In this document: positions 17,779 through 26,553 of the stretch, one piece after another
Layout of the letters: each line of letters starts with the position of its first letter
Position numbering within the stretch: the stretch's first letter is position 1
NCBI GenBank assembly: GCA_902774845.1
Contig: CACYJU010000008.1
Coordinates: forward strand, 1-64,000
Reading direction: 5' to 3'
DNA: 64,000 bases
Origin: an uncultured Bacteroidota bacterium
GTDB lineage: Bacteria; Bacteroidota; Bacteroidia; Bacteroidales; P3
Made by a program: the position numbers and the translations under genes
Notes under the pieces: generated by a model
What the model was told of the DNA's origin: nothing
Database searches by the model: none
Seen by the model: the letters and a program-made list of their open reading frames with translations, nothing else

Positions 17779-19755
17779 TTAGATGCCGGATATGACCATA
17801 CGGAGTTTTTGGGCTATAACTTTCTTGAGGTTGATGAGTTCGGTGTGGCGTTTGACGAGAAGGAGTATCTGGCCGGGGTCGGATTCCTCTTTGAGGCGTT
17901 GGGAGTTTTCGGCCAGTTCGAGTTCGACCTTCTTGAGGCGGAAGTGGTGGAGGGTATCGGAGAGGTCGGAAGGCAGACGATGGATTTCGTCGGGCACGTA
18001 GATGCCTTTGGTCGACTGCCAGAGGTCGCTCACCTCGTAAGGCTGCATCATGGAGGAGATGGCCAGCTCGCGGATGTCGGGGTTTTCGGAGGCGGCGAAC
18101 TGAGAGGGGCTTATTATCTTCCCCTGCTTGAGTGCGTCGAGAGCGAGTGTGTAGACCTCCTGATAGAGCGGGTTCTCGAAGGAGAGACCAGAAGAGTGGA
18201 GAGTGCTTATGATGATGGAGGCGACGGAGAGTGGCTTGGTAATATCCTCTTCTTGGTCAGGAGGACGGTAGGTCCAGTTGACCACCTCACCACCGAAACG
18301 CATGAGGAGGTCGACCAGATGGCGTTCGAAAGCCTCACATGTTCCCTGGGCGGTCGTAATGTCAGATTGCGCGATGTGGACCTTGGGCTGCTCTACGACG
18401 GGCTGGTCAGCCGGAGTCTCGTTCTGAGGGCCGGCTGTGGGGTGTTGCCTGTTGCGATTGATGGTCTTGGCTACGAGTGAGGAGAGCGACTGCTCGCTGA
18501 CGTTGAACAGCGAGGAGCATTGTTGTATATACTCGGAGCGCTCGATGAGGTTCTGCACGAGGGCGATGGAGTCGGCGATATCCTGGATGAACTCAGACTT
18601 GCGAATTGGGTCGCGCTTAATCTGCTCGGAGGTGATGCGCGCCTTGTAGAGGATATAGTTCTCCTCGTGCTCGTCGAGGTATTGCTGGAGAGCGGCTGAG
18701 CCGTTGTGCTGAGCGTAGGAGTCGGGATCGTCGCCATCGGGAAAGAGGACGCAGCGAACCCTCATGCCCTCCTGGAAGAGGAGGTTGGCGGCACGCTGGG
18801 TGGCTTTGATGCCGGCGGCATCGGAGTCGTAGACGATGGTGACGTTGGGCGTGTAGCGCTTGATGAGCCTTATCTGCTCAATGGTGAGGGAGGTGCCGCA
18901 GGAGGCAACAGTATTCTCCACCCCCGACTGGTGCATGGAGACGACGTCGAGGTTGCCTTCGACGAGGTAGCACTTGTTCAACCGCGAGATGGCGTTCTTA
19001 GCCTGGAAGAGGCCGTAGAGGATGTTCGACTTGTTGTAGATGTCCGAATCGGGCGAGTTGACGTACTTCGCCGCCTGCTTCTCGGATGAGAGGATGCGAC
19101 AGCTGAAGCCCAGCACCCGTCCGCTGATGCTGTATATCGGGAAGGTGACACGACCGCGGAAGCGGTCGTACATCTTGCCGTCTTCCTTGACGATGGTCAG
19201 TCCGGTCTTCTCGAGCACCTCCTTCGAGTAGCCGTTCTTCAACGCGTGGTCGGTGAAAGCGCGCCACTCGTCGGGGCTGTAGCCCAGACCGAACCGCTTG
19301 ATTATCTCGTCGGAGAGACCACGCTTGTGGTAGTAGCCCAAACCGACAGCCTGCCCAAGCTCGGTGTTCATCATCGAATCGACGAAGAACTGCTCGGCGA
19401 ACTCGGAGACATGGAAGAGCGCGTCGCGTTCGGAACGACGCTGCTGCTGCTCCTCGGAAAGCTGCTCCTCCTCGATGGTGATATTGTACTTCTGTGCCAG
19501 CCAGCGGAGCGCCTCGGGATAGGTGTAGTGCTCGTGCTTCATGAGGAACGAGACGGCGTCGCCGCTCTCGCCGCAGCCGAAACACTTGAAGATGCCCTTC
19601 GATGGCGAAACGTAGAACGAGGGGGTCTTCTCGTTGTGGAAAGGACAGCATCCGATATGGTTGCCGCCTCGCTTCCGCAAGGAGACAAAATCGCCTATAA
19701 CCTCCTCAATCTGAGTGGCATCAAGTATGCGCTGTTTTGTCTCCTGCGAAATCAT
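17779..19755 (-). CDS. dnaG: DNA primase
   Basis: 658 residues. Synthesises RNA primers at the replication fork. CHC2-type zinc finger with C37, H40, C58 and C61 (CCPFHNEKTPSF ... FKCFGCGESGDAV), then the catalytic Toprim core with YLVEGNLDVVS, VIVYDSDAAG-like VTIVYDSDAAGIKA and DGDDPDSY, and a C-terminal helical domain for helicase contact. A Gln/Pro/Ala-rich linker lies around 425-460. The ATG is preceded by an A/C-rich repeat leader (19764-19795 in the opposite sense). The sigma-54 activator follows after 25 bases. Confidence 0.97.
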   Translation of the reverse strand: MISQETKQRILDATQIEEVIGDFVSLRKRGGNHIGCCPFHNEKTPSFYVSPSKGIFKCFGCGESGDAVSFLMKHEHYTYPEALRWLAQKYNITIEEEQLSEEQQQRRSERDALFHVSEFAEQFFVDSMMNTELGQAVGLGYYHKRGLSDEIIKRFGLGYSPDEWRAFTDHALKNGYSKEVLEKTGLTIVKEDGKMYDRFRGRVTFPIYSISGRVLGFSCRILSSEKQAAKYVNSPDSDIYNKSNILYGLFQAKNAISRLNKCYLVEGNLDVVSMHQSGVENTVASCGTSLTIEQIRLIKRYTPNVTIVYDSDAAGIKATQRAANLLFQEGMRVRCVLFPDGDDPDSYAQHNGSAALQQYLDEHEENYILYKARITSEQIKRDPIRKSEFIQDIADSIALVQNLIERSEYIQQCSSLFNVSEQSLSSLVAKTINRNRQHPTAGPQNETPADQPVVEQPKVHIAQSDITTAQGTCEAFERHLVDLLMRFGGEVVNWTYRPPDQEEDITKPLSVASIIISTLHSSGLSFENPLYQEVYTLALDALKQGKIISPSQFAASENPDIRELAISSMMQPYEVSDLWQSTKGIYVPDEIHRLPSDLSDTLHHFRLKKVELELAENSQRLKEESDPGQILLLVKRHTELINLKKVIAQKLRMVISGI

Positions 19756-19763
19756 TTATGAAT

Positions 19764-19795
19764 GCTTGATTGCTTGATTGTCTGAATGCTTGAGT
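19764..19795. repeat. 8-bp repeats in front of dnaG
   Basis: gcttgatt, gcttgatt, gtctgaat, gcttgagt on the plus strand, beginning nine bases from the dnaG start codon. The mRNA leader therefore reads as A/C-rich units. Confidence 0.9.
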
Positions 19796-19830
19796 GGCAG
19801 GTGGTCGGACTTGTCGGACTGAGCACTAAT

Positions 19831-21951
19831 TTATTTCTTCAGCCATTGGTCGAACCAGTCGATGAAGTTGCGGTGCCAGAGGAGGCTGTTCTGCGGTTTG
19901 AGTACCCAGTGGGTCTCGTCGGGGAAGTAGAGGTAGCGGCTCGGTATGTGACGCATCTGTGCTGCATTGTAGGCGGCCATGCCTTCGGAAGCAACGATGC
20001 GGAAGTCAAACTCGCTGTGTATAACGCAGATGGGCGTGTTCCATTTGTCCACGAAGAGGTGGGGCGACTGAGCATAGGATTTCTTTATCTGCGGGTTGTT
20101 CCAATCCCAGTAAGGACCGCCGAGATCCCAGTTATCGAACCACATCTCCTCGGTCTCGAGGTACTGCTGCTCGAAGTTGAACATGCCGTTGTGGGCGAGG
20201 AAAGCCTTGAAGCGGCGCCCCTCGTCGTAGCCCTTCACATCGTGGTTGTGGCCGGCAAGCCAGTAGATGCTGTAGCCGCCGAAGGAGGCACCGCAGGCGC
20301 CGATGCGCTCTTTGTCAATCTGCGGGATGTTGTTGGCTGCCCAGTCGGTGGCGCTCATGTAGTCCTGCATGCAGCGTCCGCCGTAGTCGCCCGAGATCTC
20401 CTCAAGCCACTCCATGCCGAATCCGGGGCATCCTCTGCGGTTGGGAGCAATGACGAAATAGCCAGCGCCGGACATGACCTCGAAGTTCCAGCGAGTGCTC
20501 CAGAACTGAGATACCATATTCTGAGGACCGCCCTCGCAGAAGAGGAGTGCGGGATAGGTCTTGGTGGAGTCGTAGTCGTAGGGATAGATGATCCAGGTGA
20601 GCATATCCTTGCCGTCGACGGTCTTGATCCACTGCTCCTCGACCTTGCCCATACGCACCTGCGAGAGGACGTCGTCGTTGATAGCGGTGAGCTTGGTGCC
20701 TTCGGCGCAGCTGTCGTTGAGGCTGTAGGTGTAGACCTCGGCAGGATACTGGATGGAGACCTGCGAGGCGTAGATCTTGTCGCCGTTCATCGTGAAGCCG
20801 TTGATGTCGTGGTAGCCGTGCGAGATCTGGCGTATCTTCTTTGTCTCGAAGTTGAAGGCGAAGAGCTCGACCATGCCGCGATACATCACGGTGGCGACCA
20901 GCTCCTTGTCGTCGTTGGTCCAGCTGATGCCGCTCACGCCATAGTCGAAGCCCTCGGTGAGGTCGGTGCGCTCGCCGGTGGCGATGTCGGCCACCATCAG
21001 GCGCAGTTTGTCGCTCTCGTAGCCGTCACGCTCCATGCTCTCCCATGCCACATAACGTCCGTCGTGCGAGAAGACGGGGTTCTGGTCGTAACCCATGATA
21101 CCCTGGCTGAGGTTCTTGGTCTCCTTGGTGGCTATGTTGTAGAGGAAGATGTCGCTGTTGGTCGAGTGAGCATAGTCGTAGCCGGTCTTCTTGCGGCAGG
21201 TGTAGACCACCTGGCTGCCGTCGGGCGAATAGTTGTACTGCTCTACCCCACCCCACGGACGCATCGGGCACTCGTAAGGCTCGCCTTCGAGTATGTCCAC
21301 TGCACCCTGCATGTCGGCCTTGCCGTCGTTGAGGGGCACGTAGTAGATGTGCGGATATTCGTCAACCCACTGGTCCCAGTGACGGTACATCAGGTCCTCG
21401 TTGATGCGGCCCGTGGTCTTGTCGAGGCCGGCATAAAGCTTGTCGAGCTTCTCAGGACGCTGAGTGGGCAGCGTGGCGATATAGACGAGGCTGGAGCCGT
21501 CGGGAGCTATCTTGAATCCCTCGAAGCCACCCTCACGCTCGGCCACCACCTTCTCGGCCTTGGTGTTCACGTTCATGCTGATGATCTGCTCACCACGGCA
21601 GAACATCAAGGTGCCGTCGTCGAGCCAGGCGGGAGAGAACTCACCCTGCGGAGTCTTAGTGAGCTGCACAGCCTCGCCGCCAGCGGTGGGCATGAGATAC
21701 ACTTCGGAGTTGCCCTTGTTTTCGTCCATGTTGTAGTAGGTGACGGTGTAGGCCAGCTGAGAGCCGTCGGGCGACACTGCCGTCTCGCCCATCTTGCCAA
21801 GAGCCCACATCACGTCGGGGGTGAAGCGGCCGTCCTCGACCTTGATGTCGGATTTTCCAATCAAGTCGCTGCTTGAGTCAGCCTTCTGGTTTTTGTTGCA
21901 CGACACCGCCAACAAGGCCAGCATCGAGAGGAATAAGATTTTCTGTTTCAT
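19831..21951 (-). CDS. S9 family peptidase lipoprotein, DPP5-like
   Basis: 706 residues from the ATG at 21949-21951, chosen because it gives a good signal sequence with lipobox LAVSC; an earlier ATG at 21981 only adds ten polar residues. N-terminal beta-propeller (about 40-430, several SPDGS and similar blades) and C-terminal alpha/beta-hydrolase with catalytic Ser556 (GASFGGYS), Asp649 (SEFDFRI) and His681 (ETHWV). This is the layout of prolyl oligopeptidase-family exopeptidases such as Porphyromonas dipeptidyl-peptidase 5. It probably removes dipeptides from imported or surface peptides in the periplasm. Preceded by a TATCTTTG element at 21997-22004 on the minus strand. Confidence 0.9.
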   Translation of the reverse strand: MKQKILFLSMLALLAVSCNKNQKADSSSDLIGKSDIKVEDGRFTPDVMWALGKMGETAVSPDGSQLAYTVTYYNMDENKGNSEVYLMPTAGGEAVQLTKTPQGEFSPAWLDDGTLMFCRGEQIISMNVNTKAEKVVAEREGGFEGFKIAPDGSSLVYIATLPTQRPEKLDKLYAGLDKTTGRINEDLMYRHWDQWVDEYPHIYYVPLNDGKADMQGAVDILEGEPYECPMRPWGGVEQYNYSPDGSQVVYTCRKKTGYDYAHSTNSDIFLYNIATKETKNLSQGIMGYDQNPVFSHDGRYVAWESMERDGYESDKLRLMVADIATGERTDLTEGFDYGVSGISWTNDDKELVATVMYRGMVELFAFNFETKKIRQISHGYHDINGFTMNGDKIYASQVSIQYPAEVYTYSLNDSCAEGTKLTAINDDVLSQVRMGKVEEQWIKTVDGKDMLTWIIYPYDYDSTKTYPALLFCEGGPQNMVSQFWSTRWNFEVMSGAGYFVIAPNRRGCPGFGMEWLEEISGDYGGRCMQDYMSATDWAANNIPQIDKERIGACGASFGGYSIYWLAGHNHDVKGYDEGRRFKAFLAHNGMFNFEQQYLETEEMWFDNWDLGGPYWDWNNPQIKKSYAQSPHLFVDKWNTPICVIHSEFDFRIVASEGMAAYNAAQMRHIPSRYLYFPDETHWVLKPQNSLLWHRNFIDWFDQWLKK

Positions 21952-21996
21952 GATGTTATGTTGTTGTTTTGTTAATCGCATTCACTAACTGCTTTG

Positions 21997-22004
21997 CAAA
22001 GATA
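21997..22004 (-). promoter_or_regulatory. -7 element of the S9 peptidase gene
   Basis: TATCTTTG on the minus strand, 46 bases before the chosen start. No TTTG was found at the -33 distance, so support rests on the -7 element and position. Confidence 0.45.
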
Positions 22005-22223
22005 CGAAGTTTTTTTAGTTTTTAGATTTTCGATTCTCGGGATTTTCTGCCGACATAGATTTGCTACGCAAACCAGTAGCATTTGTCTCAAACATCTTGC
22101 CGCTGGCGCTTCCGGTTGCAAAAATACAGCAAAAAAGGGCGGCTGTCAAGAGTTTTGTTTTTACCACTATGACGACACAATGATGTGGATAATTGAATGG
22201 CAGGGTGTTAGGTGGTAGAAATA

Positions 22224-22262
22224 AGCCTCACCCCCTACCCCATCTCCCATAGAGAGGGGGAG
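22224..22262 (+). repeat. Palindromic GC-rich element, copy 3
   Basis: agcctcaccccctacccc followed by atctcccatagagagggggag. It aligns over its full length with 12683-12723 and shares its palindromic core with 223-259. Confidence 0.85.
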
Positions 22263-22321
22263 TCTGGAATACGGAGGTTAGTGGGAGTTAGATGGGAGTT
22301 ATGTGGGAGGCAGATGGGAAT

Positions 22322-22361
22322 GCTTGAATGCTTGAATGCTTGAATGTGTTAATGTGTTAGT
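22322..22361. repeat. 8-bp repeats, gcttgaat and gtgttaat types joined
   Basis: gcttgaat three times, then gtgttaat and gtgttagt, in unbroken 8-bp register. This shows that the two word types found separately elsewhere are variants of one periodic repeat. Confidence 0.9.
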
Positions 22362-22507
22362 GGGGCTGGCGCGGGTGGATGGGTGTAGGGGTGTAATGGT
22401 GTAGGGGGTGTAGTGGGGCTGATGCGGTTTTCGTTGTGATTTTGGGAGGTTCGAGTGACGCTTGTTTTCTTTTATTGTTTGAGTGATAGGTGTTTATGGC
22501 GTGAGAT

Positions 22508-23207
22508 CTGTCACTTGTCACTTGTCACTTTGCAATGCAAGCGAAAAAAACAACTCGTGAAAGGAGAACATTAATAAAAGAATAAATAAAATATTAAATG
22601 TAAATATTATACCTATTTCCATATAGGCCTCTTAGAGCAGGGGATGGAAAATGTCGATGCAAATGAAAGTGACAAGTGACAAGTGACATTTGCCGGCAAG
22701 CGGCGTCAATGTCGGCTTCGGCTCGGCAATGCTTGAGCGAGCTCAGCATTGCTCTCACTCTTGCACGACATTTTCCGAAGGAGGGACAAAGTGGTAGAAA
22801 CAGCACGTAAAACCGATGTTTGAGCCGTGTTGATTTTCGCTAAAAAGCAGAACCACAAGAGATTGCGAAGGTGGTAAAAAGTGGTAGAATTGACATAGCG
22901 TAACGAGCGCAACGTCAGGCGGTTGTCGAAAAGTTGGGGGAGAAAGTGGACAGGAAACGGATGAAACGGGATGGGGCGATAGTAATTTTGCATCGTCGAC
23001 AAAAGAAAGCAATATCCGGATATTGCAATAACTAACAACACTTTAAATATCTACAACGATGAAAAAGACGCAAACAAGTACATTAAAAGGCAACAAATTG
23101 AAAGATAGCTGTCAGATGCGGATTTCAAAGGGCGAAACCAGGCGAAGTTGTGAGTCTAGCTATGTCCAGGCAAGGTTCTGTCACTTGTCACTTTCAAATG
23201 CAAGTCG
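22508..23207. repeat. Three copies of a GTCACTT-containing repeat
   Basis: Copy 1 at 22508-22542 and copy 3 at 23178-23207 are direct, copy 2 at 22655-22690 is inverted. Each has two or three gtcactt units followed by a variant of tttcaaatgcaa. Copies 1 and 2 face each other across an AT-rich core (about 22560-22625). Confidence 0.8.
22983..23026 (+). promoter_or_regulatory. Orphan promoter with 18-bp perfect palindrome
   Basis: TAATTTTG at 22983-22990 fits the -7 consensus and continues into catcgtc. The palindrome gcaatatccggatattgc follows at 23009-23026, in the presumed untranslated leader. The sequence ttttgcatcgtc is repeated at 39207-39218 behind another -7 element. No intact gene follows here. 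Confidence 0.6.
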
Positions 23208-23229
23208 ATTTCCACCTACTGAAAATTGA
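23059..23229 (+). pseudogene. Short open frame behind an orphan promoter, possible gene remnant
   Basis: 56 codons from an ATG placed 33 bases after the palindromic leader; the first 25 residues (MKKTQTSTLKGNKLKDS...) are basic and plausible, but the later half runs through a GTCACTT repeat and loses any protein character. No family recognised. The promoter and leader look better than the coding part, which suggests a truncated or replaced gene. It could equally be a functional small basic protein. Confidence 0.3.
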
Positions 23230-23768
23230 TCCAACTCAGGGGTCTTTTTGCTGTATTTTTGATAAAAAGTGTAAACAAAGGCACTCTTTGACCTTTGTTT
23301 TTTCGGATAATCCGGAGTTTACGGATAATCCGGAGAGAACAGAAAGATTTTTCACTTGAATAAACTTTAATAGGCGGTGTTCATGGATGCCACTACATTG
23401 GCAAAGAAAACGATATAGGAGTTAACCCAAATTCATTTTAACGTTAATTCATTAGTGTCCATTAAAAATACCATACAATCATTTCAATGTATTGAAATTT
23501 ATTATTTTACATAGTTATTTTGAGTCAACAGATTTGAAATCGTAACCGAGATGATTAATAGATATCATGAGAAAAACGCCATTGATTTTAAACCTTTTAT
23601 AAAATTTATAATTCCGCATTTGCTAAATTCATATTTTTAGTGGACAGCAATGACGTTAATTACCGTGTAATTAGCCGTATAATTAATCATTAATTACTGA
23701 ACATTAGTTTGTTTTTGTTGTTCTTTGTTCAGCATCTATGTCATCGCTATTGCAAACACAGTACAACT

Positions 23769-23808
23769 AAAAAAAAAGGGAAGGCGCTCCTAAAGCGAGG
23801 AGTGCCTT
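23769..23808 (-). terminator. Rho-independent terminator of polA
   Basis: Arms aaggcgctcct (23781-23791) and aggagtgcctt (23798-23808) pair over 11 positions with one G-U pair. On the minus strand the hairpin is followed by a T run (complement of the A run ending at 23777). It lies 28 bases beyond the polA stop. Confidence 0.9.
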
Positions 23809-23835
23809 TGTCTTTTTGATAGCAATCATTCAATA

Positions 23836-26493
23836 TTAGTGGGCGTCGAGCCAGTTGGCTCCTTCGTCCACTGATACGTCTATCTGAACTCCTTCTAAGG
23901 GCAGGGCGTTCTTCATCTCTTCTATCACGATGGGCTTGATGATCTCGGCTTCGGGCTTATAGACATCGAACACCAGCTCGTCGTGGACCTGGAGTATCAT
24001 CTTGGAACGCATATCCTTGATGCGGGCCGCGATGCGGTTCATCGCGATCTTTATCATGTCGGCCGAAGTGCCTTGAATGGGCATATTCACCGCATTGCGC
24101 TCGGCGAAACTGCGAAGGCTCTGGTTGCGCGAGTTGATATCATAGAGGTAGCGACGCCGTCCCAGCAACGTCTGCGCAAAGCCGTGCTGACGAGCAAACT
24201 CGACCGACTGATCGATGAACGCCTTGATGTCGGGATATTGGATGAAGTATTCTTTTATCAGTTCGGCCGCTTCGGCGCGTGGGATGCCCAGCTGCTCAGA
24301 GAGTCCGAAAGCGCTGATGCCGTAGACGATACCGAAATTGACCGACTTGGCGTTGCGGCGCTGGTCTTTCGAGACTTCTTCAATCGGCAGCTTGTAGATC
24401 TTTGCGGCGGTGGCGGCATGGATGTCCTGATGGCTGTTGAAAGCCTCAAGCATGTGGCGGTCTTTCGCCAGCGAGGCGATGATACGCAGCTCGATCTGCG
24501 AATAGTCGGCAGCCATAATCAAATGGTCGTCATCCCTGGCCACAAAAGCACGGCGTATCTCCTTGCCCCGTTCGGTACGGATGGGGATATTCTGCAGGTT
24601 GGGGCTTGACGAACTCAGGCGGCCTGTGGCGGTAACGGTCTGGTTGTAAATGGTATGAAGTCTTCCCGTTGCAGGATTTATCAGCTTGGGGAAACTGTCC
24701 AGATAGGTGCCTATCAGCTTGCCCAGCGAGCGGTATTCGAGTATCTGCTCGACGATGGGACTCTTCGCCTTCAGCTTGGTCAGCACATCCTCGGAGGTGG
24801 AATACTGCTTGGTGCTGGTGAGTGGCGGCTTGTCGGTGATTTTCAGCTCGTCATAGAGTACCTCTCCCAGCTGACGCGGCGAGTTGATGTTGAACGAGTG
24901 TCCGACAACCTCATAAATCTGCTTTTCAATAGAATCGCGCTCAGCGGTGAGCTTGGCCGAATAGGAACGGAGCGCCTCGACGTCGATGCGCACCCCTTCA
25001 CGTTCCATCGAGAGAAGGACGTCGACCAGCGGCAGCTCAACCTCGTGATAGAGCTTTTCTAAGGCAGCGTTGTGCAGTTCGGCCGAGAGCTGCGGATAGA
25101 GGAGCCACAGGGCAGTCGCCATCCCCTCGACATCGTCGGGGGCGTAGTTCAGCACAGCGTTGCAGATGTAGTCCATCGAGTGACGTGCTTCAGCATCGAC
25201 CAGATAGTGAGCCAGTTGCACGTCGAACACCTCGCCTTTCAGCTCAACGCCAAGTTCGTCGAGGGTGTATTTCAGGTTTTTCAGGTCGTAACACAGCTTC
25301 AGCGAGGTCTCGTCGCCAAGCAGAAACCTTAAAGACTTGAGGTCCACGCTGCCTATCTTGCACGAATAGACACTGTCGGCGTTGACCGCCAGAGCCAGTG
25401 TGGCACCCGAGATGAAGAGAGCCACGTTGCCGCTGGTGGGCATGAGGTCGAGCGTCACGCGGTCTTTCACGGAGAGGGGCTTCACCTCCTCGGCGGCATC
25501 GAACAGAGTGGGCTGAGAGTCGGTATGACTGGATGACTGGGGGGCTGGATTGCCGGATGTCGGGCTGCCTGATTGTCTGGCCGCCCATTTCATAGCCGCC
25601 TCGGGGTCGTGCATACTCAGGTCGGTGAAAATCCGCTTGGAGAGATTGCGGAACTCGAGCAGGTCGAACAACTCGCGCAGCTTGTCGTAGTCGGGTTTCT
25701 TGAGTTGCAGAGCATCCTCGTCGAAGCCAATCGGGGCATCCAGGGCGATGGTGGCCAGCTTTTTCGAGAACAGAGCCTGCTCGCTGTATTCCTTCACTAG
25801 GCCGCGTAGTTTCTCGTTCTTTATCTCGTCGGCATTTTCAACCATCGACTCAATCGAGCCGAACTGGGCTATCAACTTCTTAGCGGTCTTCTCTCCCACC
25901 CCGGGTATGCCCGGAATATTGTCGGAGCTGTCACCCCAGAGACCCAGCAGGTCGATTATCTGAGTACAGTCGCTCACACACCATTTCTCACACACGTCAC
26001 GAGGTCTGAAAAGCATGTCCTGGGTACCCATCTTGCCAAAACGGTAGAGGTGCACCCGCTCGGTCACCAGCTGGGCGAAGTCTTTGTCGGGAGTGACCAT
26101 CACCACCTCGTCAAATCCACGCCGCTCAGCCTCGTGGGAGACGGTACCTATCACATCGTCAGCCTCATAACCCTCGCAGGTCAGCTCGGTGATATTCATC
26201 GCCGCAATAATCTGATGGATGTAAGGCAGAGCCTCCTGTATGTCCTCAGGCATAGCCTCGCGGTTGGCTTTGTACTGCTCGTACATCTCATGACGGAAGG
26301 TCGGTTTGGAGAGGTCGAACGCCACCGCTACATGGGTCGGCTGCTGGGTGCGCAGAAGGTCGTAGAGTGTAGTGGTGAACCCCAACGACGCAGCTGTGTT
26401 CATGCCCTTCGAGTTCTTCCTCGCCGTACGGCCAAGTGCATAGTAGGCCCTATACACCGCCGCCATTCCGTCTATCAATAGAAGTTTTTTCAA
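23836..26493 (-). CDS. polA: DNA polymerase I
   Basis: 885 residues, shorter than many Bacteroidales PolA proteins (about 920-950). 5'-nuclease domain (1-290; FDLSKPTFRHEMYEQYKANR, ADDVIGT, GDSSDNIPGIPGVGEKTA), linker (about 304-323) encoded by 8-bp repeats, a 3'-5' exonuclease-like domain (about 330-500) and the polymerase domain (500-885; motif A DYSQIELRI, motif B RRNAKSVNFGIVYG, motif C VHDELVF). The exonuclease part seems degenerate: the usual DxE strand is replaced by VALFISGATLALAV, although the later FDVQLAHYLVDAEARHSMD is kept. So priming-gap filling and primer removal are expected, proofreading is doubtful. Confidence 0.97.
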   Translation of the reverse strand: MKKLLLIDGMAAVYRAYYALGRTARKNSKGMNTAASLGFTTTLYDLLRTQQPTHVAVAFDLSKPTFRHEMYEQYKANREAMPEDIQEALPYIHQIIAAMNITELTCEGYEADDVIGTVSHEAERRGFDEVVMVTPDKDFAQLVTERVHLYRFGKMGTQDMLFRPRDVCEKWCVSDCTQIIDLLGLWGDSSDNIPGIPGVGEKTAKKLIAQFGSIESMVENADEIKNEKLRGLVKEYSEQALFSKKLATIALDAPIGFDEDALQLKKPDYDKLRELFDLLEFRNLSKRIFTDLSMHDPEAAMKWAARQSGSPTSGNPAPQSSSHTDSQPTLFDAAEEVKPLSVKDRVTLDLMPTSGNVALFISGATLALAVNADSVYSCKIGSVDLKSLRFLLGDETSLKLCYDLKNLKYTLDELGVELKGEVFDVQLAHYLVDAEARHSMDYICNAVLNYAPDDVEGMATALWLLYPQLSAELHNAALEKLYHEVELPLVDVLLSMEREGVRIDVEALRSYSAKLTAERDSIEKQIYEVVGHSFNINSPRQLGEVLYDELKITDKPPLTSTKQYSTSEDVLTKLKAKSPIVEQILEYRSLGKLIGTYLDSFPKLINPATGRLHTIYNQTVTATGRLSSSSPNLQNIPIRTERGKEIRRAFVARDDDHLIMAADYSQIELRIIASLAKDRHMLEAFNSHQDIHAATAAKIYKLPIEEVSKDQRRNAKSVNFGIVYGISAFGLSEQLGIPRAEAAELIKEYFIQYPDIKAFIDQSVEFARQHGFAQTLLGRRRYLYDINSRNQSLRSFAERNAVNMPIQGTSADMIKIAMNRIAARIKDMRSKMILQVHDELVFDVYKPEAEIIKPIVIEEMKNALPLEGVQIDVSVDEGANWLDAH
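25527..25582. repeat. 8-bp repeat units inside polA
   Basis: Seven successive plus-strand units: gactggat, gactgggg, ggctggat, tgccggat, gtcgggct, gcctgatt, gtctggcc. They encode, on the other strand, the Ser/Pro/Gln-rich linker between the 5'-nuclease and exonuclease-like domains. Confidence 0.8.
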
Positions 26494-26553
26494 GTTTTGA
26501 GGTTGAAATGTTGATATGATTATATGTTGCTACTTGCTGACTGCTAATCACTT

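Larger units (their letters stand above)
22119..23261. repeat. Segment bounded by a 17-bp perfect inverted repeat
   Basis: caaaaatacagcaaaaa begins at 22119 and its exact reverse complement lies at 23245-23261. The 1.1 kb between holds nested repeats and no intact gene. It may be a decayed mobile element, but no transposase remnant or target duplication was identified. Confidence 0.5.
21952..23835. other. 1.9-kb region without a convincing gene, dense in repeats
   Basis: Contains, in order: a promoter for the S9 peptidase, one arm of a 17-bp inverted repeat (22119), a palindromic GC-rich element (22224), 8-bp repeats (22322), gtgtagg repeats (22384-22415), three GTCACTT clusters, gtggtagaa words (22791, 22871, 22881), an orphan promoter with an 18-bp palindrome (22983-23026), a short open frame (23059-23229), the other arm (23245), two copies of cggataatccggag (about 23308-23338), an AT-rich stretch and the polA terminator. 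It looks like the remains of one or more lost genes. Confidence 0.7.

Noticed and set aside
19786..21876. 696-residue plus-strand open frame
   Set aside because: A mirror of the S9 peptidase gene caused by its GC-rich codon positions; the translated sequence has no motif, while the minus-strand frame has signal peptide and catalytic triad.
22706..23041. Two overlapping minus-strand open frames of 85 and 111 residues
   Set aside because: They lie in a repeat-dense stretch and read as Ser/Pro/Leu-rich low complexity caused by gtggtagaa repeats; no start context.
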